Source: Micromonospora sp. PLK6-60 (lineage in GTDB: Bacteria > Actinomycetota > Actinomycetes > Mycobacteriales > Micromonosporaceae). From it: DNA of 64,000 nt. Shown piece by piece: positions 28,977 through 38,850 of this stretch (the first letter of the stretch is position 1; every line of letters begins with the position of its first letter). Location of the stretch: NCBI RefSeq assembly GCF_019890675.1, contig NZ_JAIOAA010000015.1, positions 62,001 through 126,000 of the forward strand, read 5' to 3'. The position numbers and the translations under genes are program-made. The notes beneath the pieces are model-generated. The model made no database searches. It worked only from the letters and a program-made list of their open reading frames with translations, and had not been told where the DNA came from.

Positions 28977-29762
28977 ATGAGCAGTAGAGGCTGGCGCTCG
29001 GGGATCGCCAGGATCACGCCTCCCGTCGTTCGGGAGTGGCGGCGATCCGTCGTCGTCGCCCGCACCCGTCGCCGCAACGCCGCGAGGTCGACCACCGACG
29101 TGTTCTCCGAGATCTACGCTCGCGGGACCTGGGGGCGCGCCGACGCGTACGACTCCGGTACCGGGTCGTGGGGGGTGGTGGCGCAGCGCTACGCCGAACA
29201 CGTCCGCAAGCTCGTCGCCGACCTCGGCGCGCGGTCCGTGGTCGACGTCGGCTGTGGCGACTTCCGGGTGGCCGAGCAGTTCGTCGACTGTGTCGAGTCG
29301 TACCACGGCGTGGACGTGGTGCCGGCGGTGATCCAACGCAACAGCGAACGGTACGGGAGCAGCCGGATCCACTTCTCCGTGGCCGACGCCGCCGTCGATC
29401 CGCTTCCGACCGCCGACATCTGCCTGATCCGCCAGGTGCTCCAGCACCTCTCGAACGGGCAGATCGCGGCGATCCTCGACCGGTGCCGGCAGTTCTCCGC
29501 CGTGGTGGTGACCGAGCACTGGCCCGCACCCCAGGTCATGACCGTGCCCAATCGCGACAAGCCGCACGGCCCGGACGTCCGGCTCGACTCGGGCTCCTGG
29601 GTGGACATCGCCGCGGCTCCATTTCATTGTTCGCCGGTGCACGAGACGCTCCGACTGTCCGGGGAGCCGGCGCTGTACCACCCCGGCGAGACGATCCGGA
29701 CGTTCGTCTGGCGGCCGGAGACCTCGACGGGCCGGCGCGCGGATTCCCTCTTCCGCACGTGA
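28977..29762 (+). CDS. Class I SAM-dependent methyltransferase
   Basis: A 261-residue protein. After an Arg-rich N-terminus it has the methyltransferase motif SVVDVGCGDFRVAEQFV, a nucleotide-pocket acidic residue in YHGVDVVPAVI, and ADICLIRQVLQHLSNGQI. The C-terminal ETIRTFVW and the genomic position fit methylation of a sugar or glycolipid, but the substrate is not evident. The ATG at 28977 is preceded by GGAAGG five bases upstream, overriding the in-frame ATG at 28830. It is the first gene of the rightward polysaccharide block; an AT-rich stretch follows (29763-29900). Confidence 0.82.
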   Translation: MSSRGWRSGIARITPPVVREWRRSVVVARTRRRNAARSTTDVFSEIYARGTWGRADAYDSGTGSWGVVAQRYAEHVRKLVADLGARSVVDVGCGDFRVAEQFVDCVESYHGVDVVPAVIQRNSERYGSSRIHFSVADAAVDPLPTADICLIRQVLQHLSNGQIAAILDRCRQFSAVVVTEHWPAPQVMTVPNRDKPHGPDVRLDSGSWVDIAAAPFHCSPVHETLRLSGEPALYHPGETIRTFVWRPETSTGRRADSLFRT

Positions 29763-29900
29763 CCGATCGAGGGTGGGCGTGAATTGCCCTGATAAATACT
29801 TTCACCCGATATTTTGCGGTCAGGCGTGTCGTAGTCGCTCGCGGCGGACCGCCGTACGACCGCTGATGCGATGTTCTCTCGACAAAGGCAGGCAGGCCGA

Positions 29901-32069
29901 GTGAAGCAGATCGTCCAGTCCGTGTCCGACGGCGAGCTGAGGGTCGTCGAGGTTCCGCAGCCCGAGCCGGGCGCCACCGAAGCCCTCGTCGCCACGCGCA
30001 GGTCACTGCTCTCCGCGGGGACCGAGCGCGCCGTGCGCGAACTCGCCTCGGCGAGCCTGCTGGCCAAGGCCCGGGCCCGGCCCGACCTGGTCCGCCAGGT
30101 GGTCAGCAGGGCGCGGACGGCCGGCGTGCGCTCCACCCTGGCCGCCGTGCGCAGCCGACTCGACGAGGACATGCCGCTGGGATACAGCGCCGCCGGCGTC
30201 GTCGTCGCCGCCGGCGCCGCGACCGACGGCCTCCGGCCGGGAATGCGGGTGGCGACGGCGTCCGCCGGGCACGCCGAGTACCAGGCGGTGCCCGCCCTGC
30301 TCGCGGTGCCCGTCCCCGAGGCGGTGTCCGACCAGGCCGCCGCGTTCGGCGCGGTCGCGGCCATCGCCCTGCAGGGGCTACGGCAGGCCGAGGTCGGCGT
30401 GGGTGGCTCGGTCGCGGTCGTCGGTCTGGGCCTGGTCGGTCAGCTCACCGTACGCCTCGGCCTCGCCGCGGGGCTCAACGTCATCGGCGTCGACCTGCGC
30501 GACTGGACCGCCGAGCTGGCCACGACGGCAGGCGCCACCGGGCTGGTCGAGGCGGGCGCGGCGACCACCGATCAGATCCTGGAACTGACCCGGGGCCGAG
30601 GCGTCGACGCGGTCCTGATCACCGCGGCGACCCGCTCGTCGGAGCCGGTCGCCCGCAGCACCGAGATCGCCCGCGACCGGGCCCGGCTGGTGGTGGTCGG
30701 CGACGTCGGCCTGGAACTCGACCGCCGCGGCTTCTACGAGCGCGAACTGGACCTCCGGTTCGCCCGCAGCTACGGGCCGGGCCGCTACGACCGGGCGTAC
30801 GAGGACTGGGGCGTCGACTATCCCGTCGGCCACGTGCGGTGGACGGCCCGGCGCAACATCGAGGCGTACCTGGACCTGGTGGCCAGTGGGCGGGTGACGG
30901 TCGACGACCTGGTCACGCACGTCTTCGACGTCGAGCGGGCGACGGCCGCCTACGAGGTGCTGGCCGCCGACCCCCGCTCGCTGGCGGTGCAACTCAGCTA
31001 CGCCGCCCCGGCGCAGCCGAACCGTACCTCGATCACCATCCGGCCCCGCCGCGTCACCTCGAGCCCGCGCGCCGGCCTGATCGGCGCCGGCACGTACGCC
31101 AAGGCGACCTTCCTGCCCGCGCTGAAGGCGGCCGGCTGGGCGGACGACCTCGCCGCCGTCACCTCCGCCAAGGGTCTGACCGCCCGGCACGCCGCGGAAC
31201 GCCACGGGATCCCACTCGTGCTGCCGACCGCCGACGACCTGCTGGCCCGCGACGACATCGACACGGTGTTCATCCTGAGCCGGCACGACTCGCACGCCGA
31301 GCTGGTGGTGCGGGCGCTCGACGCCGGCAAGCACGTCTTCGTGGAGAAGCCCCTCGCGCTGACCCAGGACGAGCTCGACGAGGTCCGGGCCGCCTACGAC
31401 CGCAACTCGGGTCACCTCTTCGTCGGCTTCAACCGCCGGCATGCCCCGATGGTCGTCCAGGCGGAGAAGGCGCTGACCGGCGGTACCGGGCCGCTGAGCA
31501 TCACCTACCGGGTGAACGCCGGGACGCTGCCGGACACGCACTGGTACCACGACCGGCGCCAGGGCGGCCGGGTCCGCGGCGAGGTGTGCCACTTCATCGA
31601 CCTCGCGTCCTGGCTGGTGGGCGAGCAGCCCGGCGCGGTCCACGCGTACGGCAGTGGGCGCGGCGAGCCGGGGCTGGAGGAGGACGTCAGCGTCCTGCTC
31701 GGCTATCCCGACGGGTCGACGGCGACGATCACGTACTGCACCCGGGGGCACCGGGGCACCGCGAAGGAACGGCTGGAGATCCTCGGTCGTGGGCACACCG
31801 TGCTGATCGACGACTTCCGGCGGCTGGAGATTGACGGCCGGGAGGTGAAGCGGGTGCCGGCCGGCAAGGGGCACCGGGAGATGCTGGTCCGGATGCGTGC
31901 GGCGGTCAGCCGTGGCAGGCCGGACGAACGAGGGCTCGGGGCGTCGTTCGGGGCGACGAGTGCGGCGCTGTCGGTGGTCGCCGCCCTGGCCGGCGTCGAG
32001 GGCCTTCCGTCGCGTCGGCTGACGCAGGTGGTGGCCGCGAAAGCCGCCGAAAGCACGTTCAGCGCATGA
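29901..32069 (+). CDS. Bi-domain oxidoreductase (zinc-type alcohol dehydrogenase plus Gfo/Idh/MocA)
   Basis: A 722-residue fusion. Residues about 1-370 are a medium-chain dehydrogenase with the NAD-binding VAVVGLGLVGQLTVRLGLAAG. Residues about 390-720 are a Gfo/Idh/MocA domain (RAGLIGAGTYAKATFLPALKAAG, HVFVEKPLAL, GFNRRHAPM, GEVCHFIDLASWL). Such fusions occur in exopolysaccharide and cell-wall glycan clusters, often near heparinase II/III proteins (also present here), and are thought to oxidise a sugar nucleotide or glycan. The GTG at 29901 gives the usual (M/V)KQI(V/L)QS opening; the ATG at 29871 would add ten residues. An AT-rich leader upstream probably holds the promoter. Confidence 0.88.
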   Translation: MKQIVQSVSDGELRVVEVPQPEPGATEALVATRRSLLSAGTERAVRELASASLLAKARARPDLVRQVVSRARTAGVRSTLAAVRSRLDEDMPLGYSAAGVVVAAGAATDGLRPGMRVATASAGHAEYQAVPALLAVPVPEAVSDQAAAFGAVAAIALQGLRQAEVGVGGSVAVVGLGLVGQLTVRLGLAAGLNVIGVDLRDWTAELATTAGATGLVEAGAATTDQILELTRGRGVDAVLITAATRSSEPVARSTEIARDRARLVVVGDVGLELDRRGFYERELDLRFARSYGPGRYDRAYEDWGVDYPVGHVRWTARRNIEAYLDLVASGRVTVDDLVTHVFDVERATAAYEVLAADPRSLAVQLSYAAPAQPNRTSITIRPRRVTSSPRAGLIGAGTYAKATFLPALKAAGWADDLAAVTSAKGLTARHAAERHGIPLVLPTADDLLARDDIDTVFILSRHDSHAELVVRALDAGKHVFVEKPLALTQDELDEVRAAYDRNSGHLFVGFNRRHAPMVVQAEKALTGGTGPLSITYRVNAGTLPDTHWYHDRRQGGRVRGEVCHFIDLASWLVGEQPGAVHAYGSGRGEPGLEEDVSVLLGYPDGSTATITYCTRGHRGTAKERLEILGRGHTVLIDDFRRLEIDGREVKRVPAGKGHREMLVRMRAAVSRGRPDERGLGASFGATSAALSVVAALAGVEGLPSRRLTQVVAAKAAESTFSA

Positions 32070-32166
32070 GCGTGGAACCGACGGGCGTCCTCGGTCCTTT
32101 CGGAGGTGACTGCGGCGGGCTGGCGACGACGCGGTGTGGCCGTTCGTGACGGGGATGAGGAAGCCC

Positions 32167-33400
32167 ATGCATGAGTCTGGTGTAGCCGACAAGGTTCGGG
32201 TCGGCGTGTTCGTCGGTCATTTCATTCCGGCATACCGATCGGGTGGACCCATCCGAAGCCTGGCGGCGATCACGGCGGACCGTGATTCCGGCGTCAGCTA
32301 CGCGGTGTTCACCCGCGACCGGGACGCCGGCGACCGGCAGCCATTCGCGCTCGCGCGTCCCCGGGAGCTTGTCGAGGTGCGGGGCCGGCGGGCGATGTAC
32401 GTCGACATCGAAAGGCCGGTGGCCTACCTGCGGGCGCTGTACCGGTTCGGGCGCTACGGGCACGACGTCTACTACTTCAACAGCCTCTGGAACAGGCCGT
32501 TCACGCTGGTACCGCTGGCACTCATCTACCTTGGTCTCATTGCGCGCCGTCCGGTGTTGCTCGCGCCGAGGGGCGAGCTGCTGTCCGGTGCCCTCGGCCG
32601 GAAGTCAAGGCGGAAGCGGGTCGGGCTGCTCCTGATGCGGTCACTGCTGACCAGGCTGGGCGTGACGCTGCACTGCACCTCCGCCGCGGAGGTGGACGGG
32701 GCGAGAAGACTGCTTCCTGGAGTGCCCGTCGAACTCATTCCCGATGCTTTCGACGCCGATGAGTCGACCGCTGCGGAGTCGCCGAGTGAGGCGGCACCGG
32801 TCACGGGGCTGCGGGTCTGTTATTTCTCGCGGATCCACCCGCACAAGAATCTTGCCGGCGCGATCTCCGCGCTCGGAGAGGTGCCCGACCCGGTGCACCT
32901 GCGGGTGATCGGTCCCGTCATCGACGACGGCTACCACCAGCACTGCCGGGCGCTTGCCGCAGGGCTGCCGGCGCACATCCGAGTCGAATTCGTGGGATCG
33001 ATTCCACACGAGGAAACCGCCGCCGCCCTGTCCTGGGGGCACGTCCTCCTTCTTCCCACCAAGGGCGAGAACTTCGGTCACGCGATCCGGGAGGGGATGG
33101 CTGCGGGGTTGTGCCCGGTGCTCCGACGGGACGCCGTGGACCGACGTGGCGCGCCGTGCCGGCGGGGTCGCCCTGCCGTGGTGGGACACGCACGGTTTCG
33201 CGAGGCACCTCTCGGCGCTGGCACGCATGTCCGGGCAGGAACTCCACGCGCTGCGAGCCAAGGTGCACGGCGCCTACCGGTCGTGGGTCGTCAGCCAGGT
33301 CCCCAGCCAGCTGCTGATGGACGAACTCTTCGTGCGCCTGACCGGCAGGGTGCCCACGGCCCTGGTCGAGGTGGGCGGTCGCGCCGGCGGCGTGCGGTAG
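32167..33400 (+). pseudogene. GT4 glycosyltransferase, frameshifted tandem paralogue
   Basis: About 410 codons closely resembling the next gene throughout (VGVFVGHFIPAYRSGGPIRSL, DVYYFNSLWNRPFTLVPLALI, LLAPRGELLSGAL). The frame breaks after the Val codon at 33118-33120. The expected ATC-type codon is represented by a single C, after which the +1 frame resumes the family sequence (SDGTPWTDVARRAGGVALPW) to a TAG at 33398-33400. The unshifted frame runs instead into an Arg-rich tail ending at 33483. A two-base deletion, a sequencing error or programmed frameshifting would each explain it. The ATG at 32167 has GAGGAAG upstream. The broken part includes the C-terminal donor-binding half. Confidence 0.78.
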
Positions 33401-33534
33401 GCGAAGGTGAAAGGCTCGCTGGCCTCGTCCTTCGGGACCTGACCCCGGTAGTGGAAGGAACCTTCCAGGCCCCGACCCGATGAACATGACATGGGGCGGG
33501 GACGGCGAACCGCAACGAATATTGCGAGGAACGA

Positions 33535-34863
33535 ATGCAGAACCAAGATCGGCCGGACGGAGTGCGCGTCGGTGTGTTCGTCGGGCACTTTCTCCCGGCG
33601 TACCGCGCCGGCGGTCCCGTTCGTAGTCTGTCGGCGATCACGGCGCCTCGCGACTCCGGCGTCACCTACGTTGCCTTCACGCGGGACCGGGACTACGGGG
33701 ACTCCGCGCCCTTCGCTGGCGCACGAGCGGGCGAGGTGGTCCGATTCCACGAGCGGAATGTCATGTATGTCGATATCGCGCGACCGGCAGCCTATCTGCG
33801 CGCCCTCCGCCGATTCACCAGGATCGACCACGACGTCTACTACTTCAACAGCGCCTGGAACAGACCCTTCACCCTGGTGCCCTTGGCGCTCATCAGCCTC
33901 GGCGTGATAGCCCGACGACCGGTGCTGCTCGCGCCGCGAGGCGAGCTGATGCGCGGCGCGCTCGACTTCAAGGGCTGGCGGAAGCGGGCCGGCCTGCTCG
34001 TGCTCCGGGTCCTGCTGGCCCGGGTCGGGGCCACGATTCACTGCACCTCCGAGGAGGAGGCGGCCAGCGTCCGCAAGCATCTGCCCGGTCGACCGATCGA
34101 ACTGGTCGCCGACGCCTTCGAGGCCGAAGATCGTCTCCCCGCCCCGCAACCGGACGCGCCGACCCCCTCCGACACGCTGCGCGTCTGTTTCTTCTCTCGC
34201 ATCGACCGGAAGAAGAACCTGACGGGTGTGCTGGCGGCGATGGCACAGGTCACCGAACCGGTGCATCTGCGCGTGATCGGGCCCGCCTCGGACCAGGCAT
34301 ATGAACAGCGATGTCGGGACATGGCCGCGAAGTTGCCAGGCCACATCCGAGTGGAGTTCATGGGCCCCGTCCCGCATGAGCAGGCGGCGGATGCGCTCTC
34401 CTGGGCCCACGTGTTCTTCTTCCCCACCAAGGCCGAGAACTTCGGCCACGTCGTTCGGGAGGCCATGGCGGCAGGATTATGCCCGGTCATCTCCGACACG
34501 ACGCCGTGGACGGACCTGGCGCGTCGCGCCGGCGGCGTCGCGTTGCCCTGGGCGGACACGAACGGCTTCGCGCGGCACCTGTCGGTACTGGCCCGCACGC
34601 CGTCCGAGGAACTCGGTTCCCTGCGGGCCAAGGTCCTGGACACGTACCGGTCGTGGGCGGCCAGCCAGGTGCCCAGCCCGGTACTGATGGATCGGCTGTT
34701 CGAGCGCCTGGCCCGCGAACCGGCCGCAGCTCCGGGCGTTGTGGCTGCCGTGGGGCCGCAGCGCGGCAGTGCTGGTGCCCCGGCGAGCCAACCGCGGGTG
34801 GGCGGCAGCGCTCTCGACACCGACGAGCACCACGACCGCCACGCACCTTCAGGGGGCCGGTAG
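33535..34863 (+). CDS. GT4-family glycosyltransferase (intact tandem copy)
   Basis: A 442-residue GT-B enzyme. The N-terminal domain has VGVFVGHFLPAYRAGGPVRSL, and the C-terminal domain has the GT4 pattern VCFFSRIDRKKNLTGVLAAMA, HVFFFPTKAENFGHVVREAMAAG and CPVISDTTPWTDLARR. A poorly conserved tail of about 45 residues (Ala/Gly/Pro, then Asp/His-rich) extends beyond the domain. It transfers a sugar in the surface glycan; donor and acceptor are unknown. It is the intact duplicate of the preceding frameshifted gene (134 bp apart). Its end overlaps the convergent rfbD by 15 bases. Confidence 0.87.
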   Translation: MQNQDRPDGVRVGVFVGHFLPAYRAGGPVRSLSAITAPRDSGVTYVAFTRDRDYGDSAPFAGARAGEVVRFHERNVMYVDIARPAAYLRALRRFTRIDHDVYYFNSAWNRPFTLVPLALISLGVIARRPVLLAPRGELMRGALDFKGWRKRAGLLVLRVLLARVGATIHCTSEEEAASVRKHLPGRPIELVADAFEAEDRLPAPQPDAPTPSDTLRVCFFSRIDRKKNLTGVLAAMAQVTEPVHLRVIGPASDQAYEQRCRDMAAKLPGHIRVEFMGPVPHEQAADALSWAHVFFFPTKAENFGHVVREAMAAGLCPVISDTTPWTDLARRAGGVALPWADTNGFARHLSVLARTPSEELGSLRAKVLDTYRSWAASQVPSPVLMDRLFERLAREPAAAPGVVAAVGPQRGSAGAPASQPRVGGSALDTDEHHDRHAPSGGR

Positions 34864-35757
34864 CGGCGCGGTCGCTGGCTCCCTCCACGGTGACGCCGGG
34901 GCCGGAGCGAGCGCCTGCGTCAGAGCCGAGCGCCAGTGGGCCGGTGGTGGCAGGCCCGCCGCCGTCCATCGCCGGTGGGCCAGCACGCTGTAGGCCGGGC
35001 GGGCGGCCGGACGGAGGTAGCGGTCGCTGGTGGTAGGGCGGATCCGGTCGGGGTCGAGGCCGCGAAGTGTGAAAACGGCACGGGCCAGGCCGTACCAGGT
35101 GGTTTCGCCCGACGCCGTGCCGTGATAGACGCCGGGAGCGGCCTGCCCGGCCAGTGCGGCGTCGGCCAGCGAGCTGAGCAGTGCGGCCAGTTGACGAGAC
35201 CAGGTGGGCTGCCCCCGCTGGTCATCCACCACCTCAAGCCGTTCGCGCTCCTCGGCCAGGCGCAGCATCGTGGACACGAAGTTGGGCCCGTGTGCGCCGT
35301 AGAGCCATGCGGTACGCACGACGAAGCCGGCGTGCGGGAGAAGCCGGGAAACGGCGACTTCTCCGGCGAGCTTGCTGCGGCCGTACGCGTTGATCGGGGA
35401 AGTGCTGGCATTCTCCGCATACGGCTGAGTCGCTTTGCCGGAGAAGACGTAATCGGTGGAAACATGAATCAGGCGGGCGTTGGTCGCCGCGCACGCCCTG
35501 GCGAGATTGCCGACGCCGTCGCCGTTGACGGCGGTGGCTGCCTCCTCCTGTGTCTCGGCGCCGTCGACGTCCGTCCACGCCGCGGCGTTGATGACCACGT
35601 CATGGCCGGCGACCGCTGTCTGTACCGCGACGGAATCCCTGATGTCGAGGTCCCCGCGCGTGGTGGCGGTCACTGAGAGATCGCTTCGGGATCCCAGCAC
35701 CGCCAGCAGATCCCGTCCCAGCATGCCGCCCGCGCCGGTCACCAGAAAACGGTTCAT
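34849..35757 (-). CDS. rfbD: dTDP-4-dehydrorhamnose reductase RfbD
   Basis: A 302-residue extended SDR enzyme for the last step of dTDP-L-rhamnose synthesis. It shows FLVTGAGGMLGRDLLAVL (NAD(P) binding), DVVINAAAWTDVDGAE, the STDYVFSG motif and NAYGRSKLAGE (Tyr-x-x-x-Lys). It is on the opposite strand to rfbA and rfbC (221 bp apart, divergent), so the three rhamnose genes are transcribed from one intergenic region. The 3' end overlaps the convergent GT4 gene by 15 bp. Confidence 0.94.
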   Translation of the reverse strand: MNRFLVTGAGGMLGRDLLAVLGSRSDLSVTATTRGDLDIRDSVAVQTAVAGHDVVINAAAWTDVDGAETQEEAATAVNGDGVGNLARACAATNARLIHVSTDYVFSGKATQPYAENASTSPINAYGRSKLAGEVAVSRLLPHAGFVVRTAWLYGAHGPNFVSTMLRLAEERERLEVVDDQRGQPTWSRQLAALLSSLADAALAGQAAPGVYHGTASGETTWYGLARAVFTLRGLDPDRIRPTTSDRYLRPAARPAYSVLAHRRWTAAGLPPPAHWRSALTQALAPAPASPWREPATAPLPAP

Positions 35758-35978
35758 CCGGCGACCCCCACCCGCCCCGTTTCTGCAATGAAATTCACCA
35801 TTTGCGGAGCGGTCGATGCGTCATCCGCGCTGCGGAGGTTCCGGGCCGACCGTGCGTTCACGAACCGGTCAGAATCGACGTCAGCGATTTGAGTCAACAT
35901 GATCCGAGTCTAAGCCAGATTTGCCGTCCTGCCCGTGTTGTCGACCGGTTCATCTCGATGGTCCGGTAGCATCCGAGC

Positions 35979-36857
35979 ATGCGCGGAATCGTTCTCGCGG
36001 GTGGGACCGGTACCAGGCTTTGGCCGATCACACGTGCGGTGTCAAAGCAACTCATGCCGGTCTTCGACAAGCCGATGATCTATTACCCGCTCGCCACCTT
36101 GATCATGGCTGGCGTGCGAGAAATACTCATTATCACCACCCCTGAGGATCAGGAGCAGTTTCGCCGGCTGTTGGGCTCCGGCGCGCAGTTCGGTCTGCGG
36201 CTGGAATACGCTTCGCAGCCCAGACCGGAGGGCATCGCGCAGGCCTTCGTCATTGGCGCCGACTTCATCGGCGGCGAAACCGTGGCGCTGATCCTCGGCG
36301 ACAACATCTTTCACGGCGTCGGCCTGGGCCGCCAGCTCAGCGGCAATTCGAACGTCATCGGCGGAAAGATTTTCGCCTACCCGGTTGCCGACCCCGGGGC
36401 GTACGGGGTGGTGGACTTCGACACCACCGGTCGCGTGCTGTCGATCGAGGAAAAGCCCGTCCACCCGAAGTCGCGCTACGCCGTTCCCGGGCTCTACTTC
36501 TACGACAACCGGGTGGTCGACATCGCCCGCAAACTCACTCCCAGCGCTCGCGGCGAACTGGAGATCACGGAAATCAACGAGATCTACCGGGAGTGGGGCG
36601 AACTCGCGGTGACCGTCCTGGCCCGCGGAACCGCATGGCTGGACACCGGCACCTTCGCCTCCATGGTGCAGGCTGCCGAGTTCGTGCGGGTCATCGAGGA
36701 GCGCCAGGGCATGAAGATCGGCTGCCTCGAAGAGGTCGCGTGGCGTGCCGGCCTCATCGGCGACGAGCAGTTGCGGGTGTTGGCCGAGCCGCTACTCAAG
36801 AGCGGATACGGCAGTTATCTGCTGGGTCTGCTGTCGGCGCAGGGTGTGAGGAACTGA
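35979..36857 (+). CDS. rfbA: Glucose-1-phosphate thymidylyltransferase RfbA
   Basis: A 292-residue enzyme making dTDP-glucose. It has the nucleotide-binding [68 protein letters not shown] and [11 protein letters not shown]. The length is standard. Base composition is visibly less GC-rich than the glycogen genes, suggesting foreign origin of this block. The rfbC start is 4 bp after the stop, so they form an operon. The first enzyme product would go to RfbB, which is not in this window. Confidence 0.95.
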   Translation: MRGIVLAGGTGTRLWPITRAVSKQLMPVFDKPMIYYPLATLIMAGVREILIITTPEDQEQFRRLLGSGAQFGLRLEYASQPRPEGIAQAFVIGADFIGGETVALILGDNIFHGVGLGRQLSGNSNVIGGKIFAYPVADPGAYGVVDFDTTGRVLSIEEKPVHPKSRYAVPGLYFYDNRVVDIARKLTPSARGELEITEINEIYREWGELAVTVLARGTAWLDTGTFASMVQAAEFVRVIEERQGMKIGCLEEVAWRAGLIGDEQLRVLAEPLLKSGYGSYLLGLLSAQGVRN

Positions 36858-36861
36858 GCCG

Positions 36862-37485
36862 ATGAAGATTCGCCCGTTGAGCATAGAAGGGGCCTGGGAG
36901 ATCACCCCGCAGCAGTACGGCGACCCCCGCGGGATGTTTCTGGAGTGGTACCGCGGTGACCGACTGGCCGCCGCGGTGGGACATCCGCTCCGATTCGCCC
37001 AGGGAAACCTGTCGGTGTCCGCGCGGGGCGTGGTCCGTGGCATCCACTTCGCTGATGTTCCCGTCGGCCAGGCCAAATACGTGACCTGCGTACGCGGGAG
37101 GATCCTCGACATCGTCGTGGACGTCCGAGTGGGCTCCCCGACCTATCGGCAGTGGGAAGCAATTCCGCTGGACGATGTCGACCGACGGGCGGTATACCTC
37201 GCGGAAGGACTCGGGCACGGATTCTGCGCGTTGACCGAGGACGCGACATTGAGCTACCTCTGCTCCACCACCTACGACCCCGGGACAGATCGTGCGGTGC
37301 ACCCGCTCGACCCCGAGCTCGCCATCGAGTGGCCGACCGCGGCGCCGTTGCTGTCCGCCCGGGACACCGCCGCGCCCACCCTGGCCCAGGCGCGCCGCTC
37401 GGGGCTGTTGCCCGATCACCAGAAATGTCAGTCGTACGCGGCGAGCCTCAACTCCGGCGGCGCAGATCATCGCGACGGACGCTAG
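36862..37485 (+). CDS. rfbC: dTDP-4-dehydrorhamnose 3,5-epimerase RfbC
   Basis: A 207-residue cupin-fold epimerase. It has IEGAWEITPQQYGDPRGMFLEWYR, QGNLSVSARGVVRGIHFADVPVGQAKYVTC (catalytic-type His), the IVVDVRVGSPTYRQWE strand and the YLAEGLGHGFCALTEDATLSYLCS block. Starting four bases after rfbA, it is translationally linked to it. The same enzyme family also includes 3-epimerases for other deoxysugars, but pairing with rfbA and rfbD makes the rhamnose role most likely. Confidence 0.93.
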   Translation: MKIRPLSIEGAWEITPQQYGDPRGMFLEWYRGDRLAAAVGHPLRFAQGNLSVSARGVVRGIHFADVPVGQAKYVTCVRGRILDIVVDVRVGSPTYRQWEAIPLDDVDRRAVYLAEGLGHGFCALTEDATLSYLCSTTYDPGTDRAVHPLDPELAIEWPTAAPLLSARDTAAPTLAQARRSGLLPDHQKCQSYAASLNSGGADHRDGR

Positions 37486-37588
37486 TTTCCGAGGCGTCAG
37501 CTGTCCACGAACAGGAAGTTGGGAAAGAGCGATTTTCACCGAAACGCGCAGTGGTGCATCGTCGAGCGCCGCCCTGAACCACGGCAAG

Positions 37589-38791
37589 GTGGGCCGGCGG
37601 AAGGTCGCCCTCGTCACCCATGGCCTCGCGCACGGTGGGGGAGTGCCGGCTGTGGTGAGGTGGCTGCGGGACGGACTCGTGGCCGCCGGAGGTTACTCGG
37701 TGGATCTCTACGACCTGGCGACGTCCAGCAGCGATCGGGCGAGTCGGCGCCTCGTCGCGCCACAGTCGTGGATGCGGCGCAGCCTGCGCAGCGGCGGCGA
37801 GGGTCCGTTCTCGCACGAGCACTGGGGTGCGAACGCCGTCGAGTTGGAGATCATGCGCTACCGCCCCCGCCGGGAGTTGACGAGCGCTCTGCGCGACTAC
37901 GACCTGATACAGGTGGTCGCCGGCTCCCCGGCATGGGCGTCCGCCGTGCTGGAGGCGGGCGTTCCGGTGGTGCTTCAGGCGGCAACCATCGTCGAATGGG
38001 AGCGGCGGGCGAGCCTGGCCACCGACGCGACCGCCCTTCGCATGTGGCGCGGCGCCATGACGCACCTGACCTCACGAGTCGAGCGGTACGCGGTCCGCGA
38101 GGCTGATGCCGTCCTCGTGGAGAACGCGGAAATGCTGGAGAGAGTCCGCGCCCTCGGCCAGGACCGAGTCATCAAGGCGGCGCCCGGGGTCGACACGACG
38201 TTCTTCTCGCCATCTCCCGCCGGATGGCAGCGAAACGGTCAGCTACTTTCCGTGTGCCGCCTGGCTGATCCGAGGAAGGGGATCGACCGGACCATTCTTG
38301 CCTATGCCGAGATGGCCCGGCGGGCGCACTCCGTGCCTCCGCTGGTGCTGGCGGGTGGGGGCACGTTGTCGATGTCGAACCAGGCGCTGATCGCGGATCT
38401 GGGTCTGACGGACCGGGTGGTCGTTCGCTCGAATATCTCGACTGTCGAATTGCTCGCACTCTACCGATCGGCATCGGTCTTCGTGCAGACGTCCTATGAG
38501 GAGGGCCTGGGGCTGTCCGTGCTCGAGGCCATGGCGTGCGGTCTACCGGTGGTGGCGACGGAAACTGCCGGGAGCAGGGAAACGATAGCCCACGGGGAAA
38601 CTGGCTGGTTGACCCCGCAGAGCCCCACCTCGGCGGTGCCGGAGGGTATCGCAGACCGGGTGCTCGAAATTTTGGCTGATCCACGGTGTGACCTCGGGCC
38701 ACGTGGACGGAAGCGATGCCTGGCCAACTTCTCGGCGCGGGTGGCTCTCCGGCGTTTCACCGACACCTACGACGCACTGCTCGGTCGATAG
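37589..38791 (+). CDS. GT4-family glycosyltransferase
   Basis: About 400 residues. The N-terminus has KVALVTHGLAHGGGVPAVVRWL. The C-terminal GT4 domain has LLSVCRLADPRKGIDRTILAYAEMA, then VFVQTSYEEGLGLSVLEAMACGLPVVATETAGSRE with the conserved donor-phosphate Glu residues. The GTG at 37589 is the start nearest the first strand; a Shine-Dalgarno is not obvious, so this choice is uncertain. Located just after rfbC on the same strand, it is a reasonable rhamnosyltransferase candidate, but this is inference from position only. A hairpin terminator follows. Confidence 0.85.
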   Translation: MGRRKVALVTHGLAHGGGVPAVVRWLRDGLVAAGGYSVDLYDLATSSSDRASRRLVAPQSWMRRSLRSGGEGPFSHEHWGANAVELEIMRYRPRRELTSALRDYDLIQVVAGSPAWASAVLEAGVPVVLQAATIVEWERRASLATDATALRMWRGAMTHLTSRVERYAVREADAVLVENAEMLERVRALGQDRVIKAAPGVDTTFFSPSPAGWQRNGQLLSVCRLADPRKGIDRTILAYAEMARRAHSVPPLVLAGGGTLSMSNQALIADLGLTDRVVVRSNISTVELLALYRSASVFVQTSYEEGLGLSVLEAMACGLPVVATETAGSRETIAHGETGWLTPQSPTSAVPEGIADRVLEILADPRCDLGPRGRKRCLANFSARVALRRFTDTYDALLGR

Positions 38792-38806
38792 GTCCAGCAT
38801 GGCCGG

Positions 38807-38839
38807 AGGGTGGCCGCCGGCGGGTCCGGCAGCCACCCT
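38807..38839. terminator. Bidirectional hairpin terminator
   Basis: AGGGTGGC (38807-38814) pairs with GCCACCCT (38832-38839), with an inner GCCGG/CCGGC stem. It lies between the convergent GT4 and GT2 genes, the expected place for a factor-independent terminator in high-GC DNA. Confidence 0.6.
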
Positions 38840-38850
38840 CGCGCGGGTGA

